43,341 bases of DNA, from positions 1 through 43,341 of the forward strand of contig NZ_BAMP01000033.1 in assembly GCF_000615975.1 (NCBI RefSeq). The letters run 5' to 3'. A program made the translations under genes and the position numbers. The notes under the pieces were generated by a model. The model ran no database searches. It worked only from the letters and a program-made list of their open reading frames with translations, and was not told where the DNA came from. Positions 15,480-29,848 of this stretch are shown here, piece by piece. This DNA is from Nitratireductor aquibiodomus NL21 = JCM 21793. GTDB taxonomy: Bacteria > Pseudomonadota > Alphaproteobacteria > Rhizobiales > Rhizobiaceae. Each line of letters opens with the position of its first letter. The first letter of the stretch is position 1.

Positions 15480-18281
15480 TTAGCTTGCCAGGGCCTCGAT
15501 GGGCGGGCAGGCGCAGACTAGATTGCGGTCGCCGCTGACATTGTCGACGCGCGAGACCGGCGGCCAGTATTTGGACGCGGAAGCAAGCGAGCCTTCGGGG
15601 AAGGCGGCTTCGCTGCGGCTATAGGGATGTGTCCACGCGTCTCCCATCAGTTCCATCGCCGTGTGCGGTGCGTTGGCCAACGGATTGTCGTCCTTCGGCC
15701 ATTCGCCCTTTTCCACCTTCGCGGCCTCCTCGGCGATGGAGATCATCGCCTGGCAGAAGCGGTCCACCTCGCTCTTTGGCTCCGACTCGGTCGGCTCCAC
15801 CATCAGCGTGCCCGCGACGGGGAAGCTCATGGTCGGGGCGTGGAAGCCATAGTCGATGAGCCGCTTGGCGATGTCGTCGACGGTGACGCCGGCGCGATCC
15901 TTGAAGACCCGCGTGTCGAGAATGCACTCATGCGCGACACGGTCGTTGCGGCCCTTGTAGAGCACCGGGTAGTGGTCTTTCAGGCTGTGGGCGATGTAAT
16001 TGGCGTTGAGGATCGCCATTTCCGTCGCCCGCTTGAGGCCGTCGCCGCCCATCATACGGATATACATCCACGTGATCGGCAGGATTGACGCGCTGCCATA
16101 GGGGGCTGCTGCCACCGCACTGCTGCTGCCGAGCGCGACATGACCCGGCACGAAGGGCTTCAGATGCGCCTTGACGCCGATGGGGCCGACGCCCGGTCCA
16201 CCGCCGCCATGGGGAATGCAGAAGGTCTTGTGCAGGTTGAGGTGGCAGACATCCGCGCCCAGATCGCCCGGCCGCGCAAGCCCGACCATGGCGTTGAGAT
16301 TGGCGCCGTCGAAATAGACCTGACCGCCATGTTCATGGATCACGGCGCACATATCGCGCACGCCTTCCTCGAACACGCCGTGGGTTGACGGGTAGGTCAG
16401 CATGAGCGCTGCCAGCTTGTCGGCGTGCTCTTCCGCCTTCGCCTTCAGGTCGTCCTGATCGATATTGCCATCTTCCGTGCAGCGCACGACCACCACCCGC
16501 ATGCCGGCCATGGAGGCGGACGCCGGGTTGGTGCCATGGGCGGAGGAGGGGATGAGGCAGATGTCGCGATCGGCCTCGCCGCGCTCGGCGTGATAGCGGC
16601 GGATCGCCAGAAGACCGGCATATTCGCCCTGGCTGCCGGCATTGGGTTGCAGCGAGACCGCATCGAAGCCGGTGATCTCCGAAAGCCAGCGATCAAGATC
16701 GTCGATCATGCGACGATAGCCCGCCGTGTGCTCCGGCGGCGCGAATGGGTGAAGACCACCCACTTCCGGCCAGCTCACGGGCATCATCTCGGCGGCGGCG
16801 TTGAGCTTCATGGTGCAGGAGCCGAGCGGGATCATGGCGCGGTCGAGCGCAAGATCCTTGTCGGCGAGCCTGCGCAGGAAGCGCATCATTTCCGTTTCCG
16901 AGCGGTGCGAATGGAAATCCGGCTGGGTGAGGAAGCCTTCGCCGCGCGCTGTGGCTGGTGCAAGGCGCGGTGCGCTTTCCGGCAGCTTCGCGCCGAACAG
17001 GGCAGCGAGTGCAGCCAGATCGTCCTCGGTCGTCGTTTCATCGAAGGTGACGCCAACGCGGTCCGCATCGATGACACGCACGAGACGGCCTTCGGCTTCG
17101 GCTCCGGCCGCGATCTCCTGCGCCTTGCCGGGAACGGAGACGGTGACTGTGTCGAAGATCACGTCGCCTGCAAGCGAAAGGCCAGCGGCCTTGAGGCCAG
17201 CATGGAAGCGGGCGGCACGCTCGTGCACTTGCTCGGCGATGGCGGCGAGCCCTTCGGGACCGTGCCAGATGGCAAATGCTGCGGCCATGTTGGCAAGCAG
17301 CGCCTGCGCGGTGCAGATGTTGGAGGTCGCCTTGTCGCGGCGGATGTGCTGCTCGCGAGTCTGGAGCGCCAGACGGTAGCCCGGACGGCCATGCGCATCG
17401 GTGGACTGACCGACGAGACGACCGGGCATGAGGCGCGTGAGCTTGTCTGACACGGCGCAATAGGCCGCATGCGGGCCACCAAAGCCCATAGGCACGCCAA
17501 AGCGCTGCATCGAGCCAACGGCGATTTCGGCGCCGAGCGCTGCCGGTGTTTCGCTCAGAAGCAGGCCGAGCGGATCGGCGACCATGATGACGATGGCCCC
17601 TTTGTCCTTCGCTTCCGCGATCAGCGCGCTGTGGTCGCCATAAACGCCATAAGTGTCGGCCCACGGAACGATAAGGGCGAACGTGTCGTCGTCGATCGTG
17701 TCGCCATCGACCTCGATGCCCAGCGGCTCGGCGCGGGTGACCACCACATCGCGGGTCTGCGGGTGCAGTTCGCCGGCAATAGCCAGCTTGTTGCGTTTGG
17801 AGCGGTGATGGCGCCAGGCGATGCCCACGGCTTCGGCCACGGCGGATCCTTCGTCCAGCAACGAGGCGGAGGCGACCGGCAGGCCGGTCAATTCCGTCAC
17901 CAGCGTCTGGAAATGGAACAGAAGCTCAAGGCGGCCCTGGCTGATTTCAGACTGGTAGGGTGTGTACGCCGTGTACCAGGCAGGGTTTTCAAACAGGTTG
18001 CGCTGGATGACCGGCGGCAGTTTCACGCCGTGATAGCCCGTTCCGATGAAGCTCTTGAGCACGGTATTCTTGCTCATGGCTGCACGGAGTTCGGCCAGTG
18101 CTTCGGTTTCGCTGGCCGCGGGAGGCAGGTCGAGCGCACGGTCGAGGCGGATCGAGTTCGGAACAGCCTGCGCGATCAGCGTCTCCAGCGAAGGGACGCC
18201 AAGGGCTGCGAGCATGGCCTTGGTTTCCTCACCGCGCGGGCCGATATGGCGGGCGGCAAAAGGGATTGTTTTGGCGGACAT
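15480..18281 (-). CDS. gcvP: Glycine dehydrogenase (decarboxylating), P-protein
   Basis: P-protein of the glycine cleavage system. It decarboxylates glycine with pyridoxal phosphate and passes the aminomethyl group to the lipoyl arm of GcvH. The 933-residue single-chain form covers both halves. The PLP lysine lies in [19 protein letters not shown] near residue 685, and the N-terminal half has [18 protein letters not shown] and [12 protein letters not shown]. The ATG at 18281 starts [16 protein letters not shown], the usual beginning. It is the last gene of gcvT-gcvH-gcvP, starting 9 bp after gcvH. Expression should follow the upstream glycine riboswitch. Confidence 0.97.
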   Translation of the reverse strand: MSAKTIPFAARHIGPRGEETKAMLAALGVPSLETLIAQAVPNSIRLDRALDLPPAASETEALAELRAAMSKNTVLKSFIGTGYHGVKLPPVIQRNLFENPAWYTAYTPYQSEISQGRLELLFHFQTLVTELTGLPVASASLLDEGSAVAEAVGIAWRHHRSKRNKLAIAGELHPQTRDVVVTRAEPLGIEVDGDTIDDDTFALIVPWADTYGVYGDHSALIAEAKDKGAIVIMVADPLGLLLSETPAALGAEIAVGSMQRFGVPMGFGGPHAAYCAVSDKLTRLMPGRLVGQSTDAHGRPGYRLALQTREQHIRRDKATSNICTAQALLANMAAAFAIWHGPEGLAAIAEQVHERAARFHAGLKAAGLSLAGDVIFDTVTVSVPGKAQEIAAGAEAEGRLVRVIDADRVGVTFDETTTEDDLAALAALFGAKLPESAPRLAPATARGEGFLTQPDFHSHRSETEMMRFLRRLADKDLALDRAMIPLGSCTMKLNAAAEMMPVSWPEVGGLHPFAPPEHTAGYRRMIDDLDRWLSEITGFDAVSLQPNAGSQGEYAGLLAIRRYHAERGEADRDICLIPSSAHGTNPASASMAGMRVVVVRCTEDGNIDQDDLKAKAEEHADKLAALMLTYPSTHGVFEEGVRDMCAVIHEHGGQVYFDGANLNAMVGLARPGDLGADVCHLNLHKTFCIPHGGGGPGVGPIGVKAHLKPFVPGHVALGSSSAVAAAPYGSASILPITWMYIRMMGGDGLKRATEMAILNANYIAHSLKDHYPVLYKGRNDRVAHECILDTRVFKDRAGVTVDDIAKRLIDYGFHAPTMSFPVAGTLMVEPTESEPKSEVDRFCQAMISIAEEAAKVEKGEWPKDDNPLANAPHTAMELMGDAWTHPYSRSEAAFPEGSLASASKYWPPVSRVDNVSGDRNLVCACPPIEALAS

Positions 18282-18290
18282 GGTGTTTCC

Positions 18291-18659
18291 TCAGGCAATC
18301 GACGCCTTGTAGGCGGCTTCGTCCATCAGGCCTTCGAGCTGGCTTTCGTCGGCAAGCTTCATCTTCCAGAGCCAGCCATCGCCGGTGGGAGCGGAGTTGA
18401 TGAGGGCGGGCTCGCTGGTCAGGGCGTCGTTCACTTCCGCGACCTCGCCATCGGCGGGCGCATAGACATCGGATGCGGCCTTGACGGATTCGACCACGAC
18501 GGCGGTGTCACCTTTCGAGAGCGTGGCGCCGGCTTCCGGCAGCTCGACAAAGACCAGATCGCCAAGCTGTTCCTGCGCATAGTCGGTGATGCCGACGGTT
18601 GCGACGCCATTTTCGACTTTGATCCACTCGTGGTCTTCTGTGAAATAGGTCTGGCTCAT
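18291..18659 (-). CDS. gcvH: Glycine cleavage system H protein
   Basis: Lipoylated carrier that shuttles the aminomethyl group between GcvP, GcvT and lipoamide dehydrogenase. The 122-residue protein starts [18 protein letters not shown] and has the lipoylation site [15 protein letters not shown], with Lys60 as the modified residue. The start at 18659 lies 7 bp after the gcvT stop; a longer open frame upstream runs through the end of gcvT and is not family-like. Complete and normal in length. Confidence 0.97.
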   Translation of the reverse strand: MSQTYFTEDHEWIKVENGVATVGITDYAQEQLGDLVFVELPEAGATLSKGDTAVVVESVKAASDVYAPADGEVAEVNDALTSEPALINSAPTGDGWLWKMKLADESQLEGLMDEAAYKASIA

Positions 18660-18666
18660 CTGGCTG

Positions 18667-19773
18667 TTATCCTTTTTTGTAGCGCTGCGGCGTGAAGGGA
18701 AGGGAGTGGACGTCAAGTGCGATGCGGTTGCCGCGCACTTCAGTAAAAAGACGGGTGCCGGGCTCGGAGAGCGTTTTTGTGACATATCCCATGGCGACCG
18801 GATGACCCGCCGAGGGACCAAAGCCACCGGAGGTGACGCGGCCGATCTTCTCGCCTGCCTCATTGATGAGCGGTGCACCGGCGCGCACGGGCTGGCGTCC
18901 TTCCGGCTTCAGGCCGACGCGTTTTTCCTTTGCGCCATCTGCGATGATCTTCTGCAGAGCCTGCGCGCCAACGAATTTGCCTTCTTCGCGCAGCGCCTTC
19001 GGAACCGCCCACAGGATCGCGGCGCTTGCCGGGTCGGTGTTCTCGTCCAGGTCCTGGCCGTGCAGGCAAAGACCCGCTTCCAGGCGCAGGCTGTCGCGGG
19101 CCGCAAGACCGACCCATTGAACGCGTTCATCGTCTAGCAGTGTGCGGGCGAAGCGCTCGGCTTCATCGAGGGGCATGGCGATCTCGAAACCGTCTTCACC
19201 GGTATAGCCCGAGCGGGCAGCAAACCAGCCCTCGCGCGGCTCCATACCGGTCATGAAGGTGAGATCGCTCAGATCGAGGCCGGCAGCGATCATGACGGCT
19301 TCTGCGTGGGGGCCCTGCAGCGCCAGAAGAACGCGTTCGAGCCGCGTGAACGAAACGTCGAAGTCTCCAGCGATGGCGCGGAAATGGGCTTCGTCCCTGT
19401 CGGCATTGCCAGCGTTTGCAACCACCATAAAGCGATTTTCGCCAAGGCGGGTGACGATCAGATCGTCGATGATGCCGGCGTTCTCGTTGAGAAGGACGGT
19501 GTATTTTGACTGACCTTCTCTCAGGGCTGCTGCATCGAGCGGGCAGGCGCGCGACAGGAAATCGGCGGCACCGGTGCCTTCGACATCGAAAAGCTGCATG
19601 TGGGAGATGTCGAACAGGCCGGCACTTTCGCGCGTGTGCAGGTGTTCTTTCATGACGCCGGCAGGGTAGGTCAGCGGCATGCGCCAGCCGGCGAATGCGC
19701 CGAAACGCGCGCCGGCATCTTCATGCAGCGCTTCCAGCGGCAAATGTTTTTGGGGTTTCGTGTCGCTCATCAT
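18667..19773 (-). CDS. gcvT: Aminomethyltransferase, glycine cleavage T protein
   Basis: T-protein transfers the methylene group from the aminomethyl-lipoyl arm to tetrahydrofolate, releasing ammonia and giving 5,10-methylene-THF. The 368-residue product shows the folate-binding [20 protein letters not shown] (the Asp of LFDISHMQ), [11 protein letters not shown], and the C-terminal barrel motif [11 protein letters not shown]. Adjacent ATGs at 19773 and 19770 follow a strong GGAGGA site; the second has better spacing. It is the first gene of the operon and lies 44 bp downstream of the riboswitch. Its methylene-THF output links to folate made through folE in the same window. Confidence 0.97.
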   Translation of the reverse strand: MMSDTKPQKHLPLEALHEDAGARFGAFAGWRMPLTYPAGVMKEHLHTRESAGLFDISHMQLFDVEGTGAADFLSRACPLDAAALREGQSKYTVLLNENAGIIDDLIVTRLGENRFMVVANAGNADRDEAHFRAIAGDFDVSFTRLERVLLALQGPHAEAVMIAAGLDLSDLTFMTGMEPREGWFAARSGYTGEDGFEIAMPLDEAERFARTLLDDERVQWVGLAARDSLRLEAGLCLHGQDLDENTDPASAAILWAVPKALREEGKFVGAQALQKIIADGAKEKRVGLKPEGRQPVRAGAPLINEAGEKIGRVTSGGFGPSAGHPVAMGYVTKTLSEPGTRLFTEVRGNRIALDVHSLPFTPQRYKKG

Positions 19774-19817
19774 TCCTCCAGAATCGCACGCATGCCGCAG
19801 TCAGCGACATGTTCGTG

Positions 19818-20008
19818 CCCCTCTGTCGGAAGCCTGAGAGACTCGCGCAGCCGGAACCCTGTCGACCACGCTTACACCTTCGGCGCGGGGATCGCTCCCC
19901 GACTTTCCAGAGTGTCTTGACCCGTCTACGGTTCTTTTGCCTGAGAGATTTCGGGCGATTTCCCCTTCGGCGTCCGCCCCGGTTCTATCCGGTTTGGATC
20001 TCTCCCGC
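19818..20008 (-). ncRNA. Tandem glycine riboswitch controlling gcvTHP
   Basis: Read on the minus strand, two glycine aptamers follow each other. Aptamer 1 (about 20008-19922) opens with GGGAGAGATCC, then has GCCGAAGGGGAAA and closes with CTCTCAGGCAAAAGAACCG. After a short linker, aptamer 2 (about 19915-19818) has CTCTGG, GCGCCGAAGGTGTAAGC, and CTCTCAGGCTTCCGACAGAG. These are the diagnostic conserved cores of the gcvT-type RNA. Glycine binding normally turns expression on. The end of aptamer 2 lies about 40 bases before the gcvT ribosome site, so control is probably at translation; I see no clear terminator stem with a T-run in that gap. Confidence 0.95.
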
Positions 20009-20145
20009 AGACAGGCAGGGCTTCTGCCCTCGACGGCTGGAAACTAGCGCAGACGGATGTGTTTGTCACCTGCCATAACGCGGGCCGTGACCCTGGCATG
20101 ATGGTTTCTGTGCACAATACACCGGGGGTTCGCATCTGCTGTTTA

Positions 20146-20529
20146 TCAGCCTGCACCCGCTGCGCGGGCAAGATCGGCCTCGATCTGGGTGACGAGCCGG
20201 TTCGTCTCGTCCTGAAGTTTGCGGATACGCTTGAGATTGGCCGAGACGGCATTGACGAGCTCGGAGCGGCTTTCGTCCGCCGGTGAGACGCCCACGCCAT
20301 GGAGAAGCCATGAGAGGCTTACATTCAGGACGCCTGCTAGCATGGCCAGGCGATTGGCGCGGGGCTGCGAGCGGTCGCTTTCCCAGGCCTGTATCGTGGC
20401 GGCCTTCACGCCAAGGCGGCGGGCGAGTTCGGAGACCGAGAGGCCAACGGCGTCGCGTGCTCTGGAAAGACGGCCGCCCATCGTGTCGCGGTCGGGTGAA
20501 TCTGTATAGATGTGTGCGGTGTCCTGCAC
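20146..20529 (-). CDS. XRE-family transcriptional regulator
   Basis: A 127-residue DNA-binding protein. The Cro/C1-type helix-turn-helix occupies about residues 18-75, with the recognition region SELARRLGVKAATIQAWESD followed by PRANRLAMLAGVLNVS. The C-terminal 45 residues (RSELVNAVSANLKRIRKLQD onward) are predicted as one long amphipathic helix, possibly for dimerisation. The start is a GTG at 20529 with GGAGG nine bases before it. Its target is unknown: neighbours are the glycine operon leader (downstream) and fghA (upstream). A 24-bp palindrome about 90 bp upstream could be its own operator. No enzyme or sensor domain is attached. Confidence 0.88.
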   Translation of the reverse strand: MQDTAHIYTDSPDRDTMGGRLSRARDAVGLSVSELARRLGVKAATIQAWESDRSQPRANRLAMLAGVLNVSLSWLLHGVGVSPADESRSELVNAVSANLKRIRKLQDETNRLVTQIEADLARAAGAG

Positions 20530-20621
20530 CGGTCGGCACCTCCGTTTTTTCTGTCGAGCATCTTTGGCTGGATGACCCGTCTGATGACGGGATTTCTCGG
20601 TCGAGCATGCCGGAAGTGACG

Positions 20622-20645
20622 CGCCGGCACAACCTTGTGCCGGCG
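20622..20645. promoter_or_regulatory. 24-bp perfect palindrome upstream of the XRE gene
   Basis: CGCCGGCACAA-CC-TTGTGCCGGCG is an 11-bp perfect inverted repeat with a two-base centre, between fghA and the XRE regulator. There is no T-run on either side, so a terminator for fghA is unlikely. The two-base spacer suits binding by a dimeric regulator. A smaller stem, CCCGTC/GACGGG, lies at 20576-20591, and TCGAGCAT occurs twice nearby (20544 and 20611). Confidence 0.4.
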
Positions 20646-20756
20646 TATCGATTGGGGTGCAGCTGAAAAGCGTTTTTATGGCAGCGTGTTAGACGAAGAA
20701 TGTAAGAAGATGATTCATCGGCTTCACGTATTGATTCAGGATCGCCGGGGTTCAGG

Positions 20757-21596
20757 TCAGCCGGCCGCGAGGCGCTTTGCGTGCCAGGCGAGGTGGTCAT
20801 CCATGAATGTCGAGATGAAGAAGTAGGAGTGGTCATAGCCCTCACGCATGTTGAGCGTGAGTGGAATGCCAACCTTCTCGCAGGCCTTCTCGAACAGCCA
20901 TGGGCGCAGACCTTCGTCCAGAAAGCTGTCCGCCGTACCCTGATCAATCAGGAATTCGGGAAAGCGTGCGCCATCGGCAACGAGCGCGCAGGCGTCGTGT
21001 CCGCGCCATGCGGCTTCGTCCGTTCCCAGATATTTCTCCAGCGCCGGTTTCGACCAGCCCGCCGTCGAGGGCTCGACGATGGGGGCGAAGGCGGAGCAGC
21101 TCCTGAAACGCTCGGGATTTTTAAGCGCGATGGTCAGCGCGCCATGGCCACCCATGGAATGCCCGAATATGCCCTGGCGATCCATGTCCGCCGGGAAGTT
21201 TTCGGCGATCAGTGCCGGCAGTTCCTCGGTGATGTAGGAATACATGCGGTAGTTTTTGGCGAAGGGCTCCTGCGTGGCGTCCACATAGAAGCCTGCGCCC
21301 TTGCCGAACTGCCAGTTGTCCGCCTCGTCAGGCACGTCATCGCCGCGCGGGCTCGTGTCCGGGCAGACCACGATCATGCCAAGCTCGGCGGCCATGCGGC
21401 GGTATTCGCCCTTGTCCATGACATTGGCATGCGTGCAGGTCAGGCCTGACAGATACCACAGGACCGGGCAGCGGCCGCTGGCTGCCTGCGGCGGCACGAA
21501 CACGGCGAAGGTCATGTCGCACTGGCAGGTCTTGGAAGTGTGGCTGTAAACGCCCTGGACGCCGCCATGAGAGCGGGCGGTGGAGACGGTTTTCAT
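20757..21596 (-). CDS. fghA: S-formylglutathione hydrolase
   Basis: Esterase-D-type serine hydrolase that splits S-formylglutathione to formate and glutathione, the second enzyme of glutathione-dependent formaldehyde oxidation. The 279-residue protein has the nucleophile elbow GHSMGG with Ser147, the acid in DQGTADSFL, the histidine in YDHSYFF, and the family motif WYLSGLTCTHANVMDKGEY. It lies 4 bp downstream of the DUF188 gene and below adhC, the preceding enzyme of the same pathway. The three genes appear to form one transcript. Confidence 0.97.
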   Translation of the reverse strand: MKTVSTARSHGGVQGVYSHTSKTCQCDMTFAVFVPPQAASGRCPVLWYLSGLTCTHANVMDKGEYRRMAAELGMIVVCPDTSPRGDDVPDEADNWQFGKGAGFYVDATQEPFAKNYRMYSYITEELPALIAENFPADMDRQGIFGHSMGGHGALTIALKNPERFRSCSAFAPIVEPSTAGWSKPALEKYLGTDEAAWRGHDACALVADGARFPEFLIDQGTADSFLDEGLRPWLFEKACEKVGIPLTLNMREGYDHSYFFISTFMDDHLAWHAKRLAAG

Positions 21597-21600
21597 GAGG

Positions 21601-22059
21601 TCAGTCCCTGTTTTCTTTCAAAGCGCGGCGCACGGTGCGGTCGAGCGCCTGCAGGAAGTCGGAGCGGTCGCGGGCGGTGAAGCCGGGATTGTATCCCTTG
21701 ATCTCGCCGGATTCGCGCAGATCCTGCTTGAGGTTGCGCATGGCAACGGCCATGCCGATGGTTTCAGGCGTGAACGGGCGGCCGGTGGGGCCGAGCACAT
21801 GCACCTCCCGCTCCACCAGGCGCGCGGCCAGCGGCACATCCGCCGTGATGGCGATGTCGCCGGCCACGGCATTCTCCACGATCCAGTCGTCGGCGGCGTC
21901 GGCGGTGCCGGGCACCACCACATGCCGAACCACGGGATCCCGTGAAGGGCGCAGCCCGCCATTGGAGACAAAGACGATGACAAGCCCGTGCCGCTCGGCG
22001 ACACGGGCTGCTTCCGGTTTCACCGGACAGGCGTCTGCATCCACATAGATGGTCGACAA
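21601..22059 (-). CDS. DUF188 (YaiI/YqxD, UPF0178) family protein
   Basis: Conserved protein of unknown function belonging to the YaiI/YqxD family, which resembles PIN-like nuclease folds; no activity is claimed here. Family landmarks are TIYVDADACPVKPEAARVAE at the N-terminus, VSNG, the central DAADDWI, GDIAITADVPLAARLVE, and FTPETIG. Family members normally begin a few residues before YVDADACPVK. That points to TTG 22059, ten base pairs after the adhC stop, giving 152 residues. An ATG at 22107 inside adhC would add 16 unrelated residues. Its place between adhC and fghA is unusual for a formaldehyde operon and may only reflect co-transcription. Confidence 0.88.
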   Translation of the reverse strand: MSTIYVDADACPVKPEAARVAERHGLVIVFVSNGGLRPSRDPVVRHVVVPGTADAADDWIVENAVAGDIAITADVPLAARLVEREVHVLGPTGRPFTPETIGMAVAMRNLKQDLRESGEIKGYNPGFTARDRSDFLQALDRTVRRALKENRD

Positions 22060-22069
22060 GGTGATAGCC

Positions 22070-23197
<1,128 letters not shown>

Positions 23198-23405
23198 GGA
23201 CAATTCTCCTGCAAGTCCGGAATCTACGACGAAAGTCTCGGGCGAAAGTTTCAGGAATTGTTATGTCCCGCAAGCCCGAACCGGCCATAGGATGACGCAA
23301 TCTGACAAACCCGCTTCGCACGCGACAATTGTGTGAAATGCTTGAGCGGGAGCATGCAAAGCCATAAAACAGAAACAACGTCGCTCGTGGGGGGAAACAC
23401 CGTTC

Positions 23406-25418
23406 ATGTTCAAGAAGATACTCGTCGCCAATCGCGGTGAAATCGCCTGCCGGGTCATGAAGACAGCGAGGAGGATGGGCATCGCCACCGTTGCGGTCTA
23501 TTCCGACGCGGATGCGGATGCCGTGCATGTGGAGATGGCGGACGAGGCGGTGCATATCGGCCCGGCCGCCGCCAGTCAGAGCTATCTTCTCGGCGACCGG
23601 ATCATCGCTGCCTGCAAACAGACAGGCGCGGAGGCCGTGCACCCGGGCTACGGTTTTCTGTCCGAGAATGCTGCTTTCTGTGAGAAGCTCGAAGCAGAGG
23701 GCATTGTCTTCATCGGTCCAAAGCCGAAGGCCATTCAGGCCATGGGCGACAAGATCACCTCCAAGAAAATCGCCGCAGAGGCCGGTGTTTCCACGGTCCC
23801 CGGTTTCATGGGGCTGATCGAAGATGCCGAACATGCGGTGAAGATTGCCGGTGAGATCGGCTATCCGGTGATGATCAAGGCGTCCGCAGGCGGTGGCGGC
23901 AAGGGGATGCGCATCGCCTGGCACGATGAGGAAGCGCGCGAAGGTTTTGCGCGGTCCAGATCGGAGGCGGCGTCATCCTTTGGCGATGACCGGATTTTTA
24001 TCGAAAAGTTCGTGGAAGAACCGCGGCACATTGAAATCCAGGTGTTGGCCGATGCACAGGGCAACTGCCTCTACCTCGGCGAGCGCGAGTGCTCCATACA
24101 GCGCCGCAACCAGAAAGTCGTGGAGGAGGCGCCGTCGCCCTTCCTGGATGCCGAGACGCGCGCGGCCATGGGGGCGCAGTCGGTGGCGCTGGCAAAAGCC
24201 GTTGATTATCAGAGCGCTGGCACGGTCGAGTTTATCGTCGACAAGAACCGCAATTTCTATTTTCTGGAAATGAACACGCGCCTTCAGGTGGAGCATCCGG
24301 TGACCGAGCTTGTCACCGGCATCGACCTGGTGGAGCAGATGCTGCGGGTGGCGGCAGGCGAGGCGTTGTCCTTCGGTCAGGAGGACATCAAGCTCAATGG
24401 CTGGGCCGTTGAAAGCCGCATCTATGCAGAAGACCCGGTGCGTAATTTTCTGCCCTCCATCGGCAGGCTGACCCGCTACCGACCGCCGGAGGAGGGGCGT
24501 TTTGGCGATGCCGTGCTGCGCAACGACACGGGGGTAACGGAGGGGTCGGAAATTTCCATGTTCTACGATCCCATGATCGCCAAGCTCTGCACCTGGGCGC
24601 CCGAGCGGCTGGACGCGATCAACGCGATGAGCGAGGCACTGGACCGTTTCGTGATCGACGGGATCGAGCACAACGTTCCGTTCCTCGCGGCTCTGATGAG
24701 CCATCCGCGCTGGCGCGAGGGGCGTCTGTCGACCGGTTTCATCGCGGAGGAGTTTCCCGACGGGTTTGCACCGCCATCGCCGATGGCAGCCGAGCGCACG
24801 GTGCTGGCTGCTGTGGCGCTGGCCGTCGAGCTTCTGCGGCGTGATCGTCTTGACCGGCTGACTGGCCGTCTTGCACCGCATTCGGGCGAACTGAAGCGCG
24901 ACTGGGTGGTGCGGCTGGACGATGACTATCTGTCCGTCAGCCTTGTCGAGGGCATGATCTCGATCCCGCTGGAAATGGACATACGCATTGGCGATGCCGA
25001 CCCGGTGACCGTGCGCTCGTCCTGGCGTCCGGGTGAGCCTGTCTGGGAGGGCGAGGTTAATGGCCGCACGGTTGCGGTTCAGGTTCGGCACATCCTGAAT
25101 GGTGTGAGGCTTGCATGGCAGGGCGTCTCTGCCGATGCTCGCGTTATGCTGCCGCGTATCGCCGAGCTTGACCGGTTGATGCCCGTGCGCGAAGCGCCTG
25201 ATACGTCGAAGATGCTGCTTTGCCCGATGCCCGGGCTGGTCGTGTCCATCGCCGTTGCCGAGGGGCAGGAAGTCAAGGCGGGTGAAACCCTCGCCGTTGT
25301 CGAAGCGATGAAAATGGAGAATGTCCTGCGCGCCGAGCGCGACGGGATGGTGGCAAAGATCAATGCCGCGCCTGGCGACAGCCTCGCCGTGGATGCGGTC
25401 ATCATGGAATTCGAATAG
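23406..25418 (+). CDS. pccA: Propionyl-CoA carboxylase, biotin-containing alpha subunit
   Basis: Biotin carboxylase plus biotin carrier subunit of an acyl-CoA carboxylase. Domains: biotin carboxylase at 1-450 (MFKKILVANRGEIACRV, ATP-grasp loop KASAGGGGKGMRI, LEMNTRLQVEHPVTE), a BT-type linker at about 500-600, and the carrier at about 600-670 with the biotinyl lysine K636 in EAMKMEN. The BT region, with MLLCPMPGLV before the carrier, points to propionyl-CoA rather than methylcrotonyl- or geranyl-CoA carboxylase. The beta subunit (pccB) is not in this window. Length 670 is typical. A 208-bp gap to the divergent adhC should hold its promoter. Confidence 0.92.
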   Translation: MFKKILVANRGEIACRVMKTARRMGIATVAVYSDADADAVHVEMADEAVHIGPAAASQSYLLGDRIIAACKQTGAEAVHPGYGFLSENAAFCEKLEAEGIVFIGPKPKAIQAMGDKITSKKIAAEAGVSTVPGFMGLIEDAEHAVKIAGEIGYPVMIKASAGGGGKGMRIAWHDEEAREGFARSRSEAASSFGDDRIFIEKFVEEPRHIEIQVLADAQGNCLYLGERECSIQRRNQKVVEEAPSPFLDAETRAAMGAQSVALAKAVDYQSAGTVEFIVDKNRNFYFLEMNTRLQVEHPVTELVTGIDLVEQMLRVAAGEALSFGQEDIKLNGWAVESRIYAEDPVRNFLPSIGRLTRYRPPEEGRFGDAVLRNDTGVTEGSEISMFYDPMIAKLCTWAPERLDAINAMSEALDRFVIDGIEHNVPFLAALMSHPRWREGRLSTGFIAEEFPDGFAPPSPMAAERTVLAAVALAVELLRRDRLDRLTGRLAPHSGELKRDWVVRLDDDYLSVSLVEGMISIPLEMDIRIGDADPVTVRSSWRPGEPVWEGEVNGRTVAVQVRHILNGVRLAWQGVSADARVMLPRIAELDRLMPVREAPDTSKMLLCPMPGLVVSIAVAEGQEVKAGETLAVVEAMKMENVLRAERDGMVAKINAAPGDSLAVDAVIMEFE

Positions 25419-25431
25419 GAGCCTTCCCAAA

Positions 25432-26123
25432 ATGGCGGAGAACGAAAAGCGGGCAGCGGTGCTGTTCGACCTCGACGGCACGCTGACGAACCCGTTCGCC
25501 GGCATTTCCAACGGAATCCGCCACGCGATGGAAAAGATGGGGCACAGGCGCCCGACGATGATGCCATCCGCTCCCATATAGGGCCACCATTGCAGGTGAC
25601 CTTTGCCGCCTTTCTCGAGACGGACGACGAGGCACGCATCTGGGAGGCTGTGGGGCACTACCGCGAGCGTTATCAACGGGTTGGGAAATTCGAGAACGAG
25701 ATCATACCAGGCATCAAGGACGTGCTCGCTCATTGCGTGGAGTCGGGGTATTTCCTGTCGCTTGCGACATCTAAGCTGGAGTCTTACAGCCGGGACATTC
25801 TCGCTCATTTCGGCCTTTCGGAATATTTCGATGCGGTCCATGGCTCAGCACCCGATGGTACCAATGCCGACAAGGCTGACCTGATCCGGCATATTCTGGC
25901 AAGCGAGCCGATTGAGGCTGCCAATGCCGTGATGATCGGTGACCGACTGCACGATGTTGCCGGCGCCAGGGCAAACGGGGTGCCCGCAATCGGTGTGTTG
26001 TGGGGCTTTGGTGACAGAGCTGAACTGGAAAAGGCGGGCGCGTTGGCCGTCGTCGAGCGGCCTTCAGACCTTGCCTCTGCCATTGAGGGCGTTCTCGCCG
26101 CTGAGCCGATCTTACCTTCATAA
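25432..26123 (+). pseudogene. HAD-superfamily phosphatase (Gph-like), frameshifted
   Basis: Phosphoglycolate-phosphatase-like HAD hydrolase. Frame one starts at ATG 25432 and contains motif I, AVLFDLDGTLTNPFAGISNG (D13 and D15), then hits a TAG at 25579-25581. From about 25550 the next frame continues the same protein as PDDDAIRSHIGPPLQVTFAA, followed by the cap domain, motif II-like SLATSK, and motif IV, VMIGDRLHDVAGARANG, to the end at 26123. Adding one C to the run GCGCCCGAC restores a single protein of about 230 residues. Motifs on both sides are intact, so a homopolymer sequencing error or a very recent mutation is more likely than an old pseudogene. It begins 13 bp after pccA. Confidence 0.85.
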
Positions 26124-26215
26124 AGCCGTGTGCTGCCGCCTGCGGGCCTTTACCCGTTCAGCTCGATGCGGAACAATAAGGCGTTGAGTCTTCAGAAACC
26201 GAGCGGCAGCAGTTC

Positions 26216-29737
<3,522 letters not shown>

Positions 29738-29848
29738 AGTCAGGACCTCGGCTGGCGGGCGAAATGTTCTGCAACTTCTGATCGTTGTTTTGTGCGGCAT
29801 TTGTGATTAGAAGGCCCGATTGTTTGATTCATATTCGAGGATTTTGTT

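Noticed and set aside
20622..20645. Intrinsic terminator of fghA
   Set aside because: No T-run follows on the minus strand and the centre has only two bases, so it was kept as a possible operator.
26124..26215. A tRNA or small gene between the HAD phosphatase and dnaE
   Set aside because: The 92 bp contain no cloverleaf and no open frame with a ribosome site.
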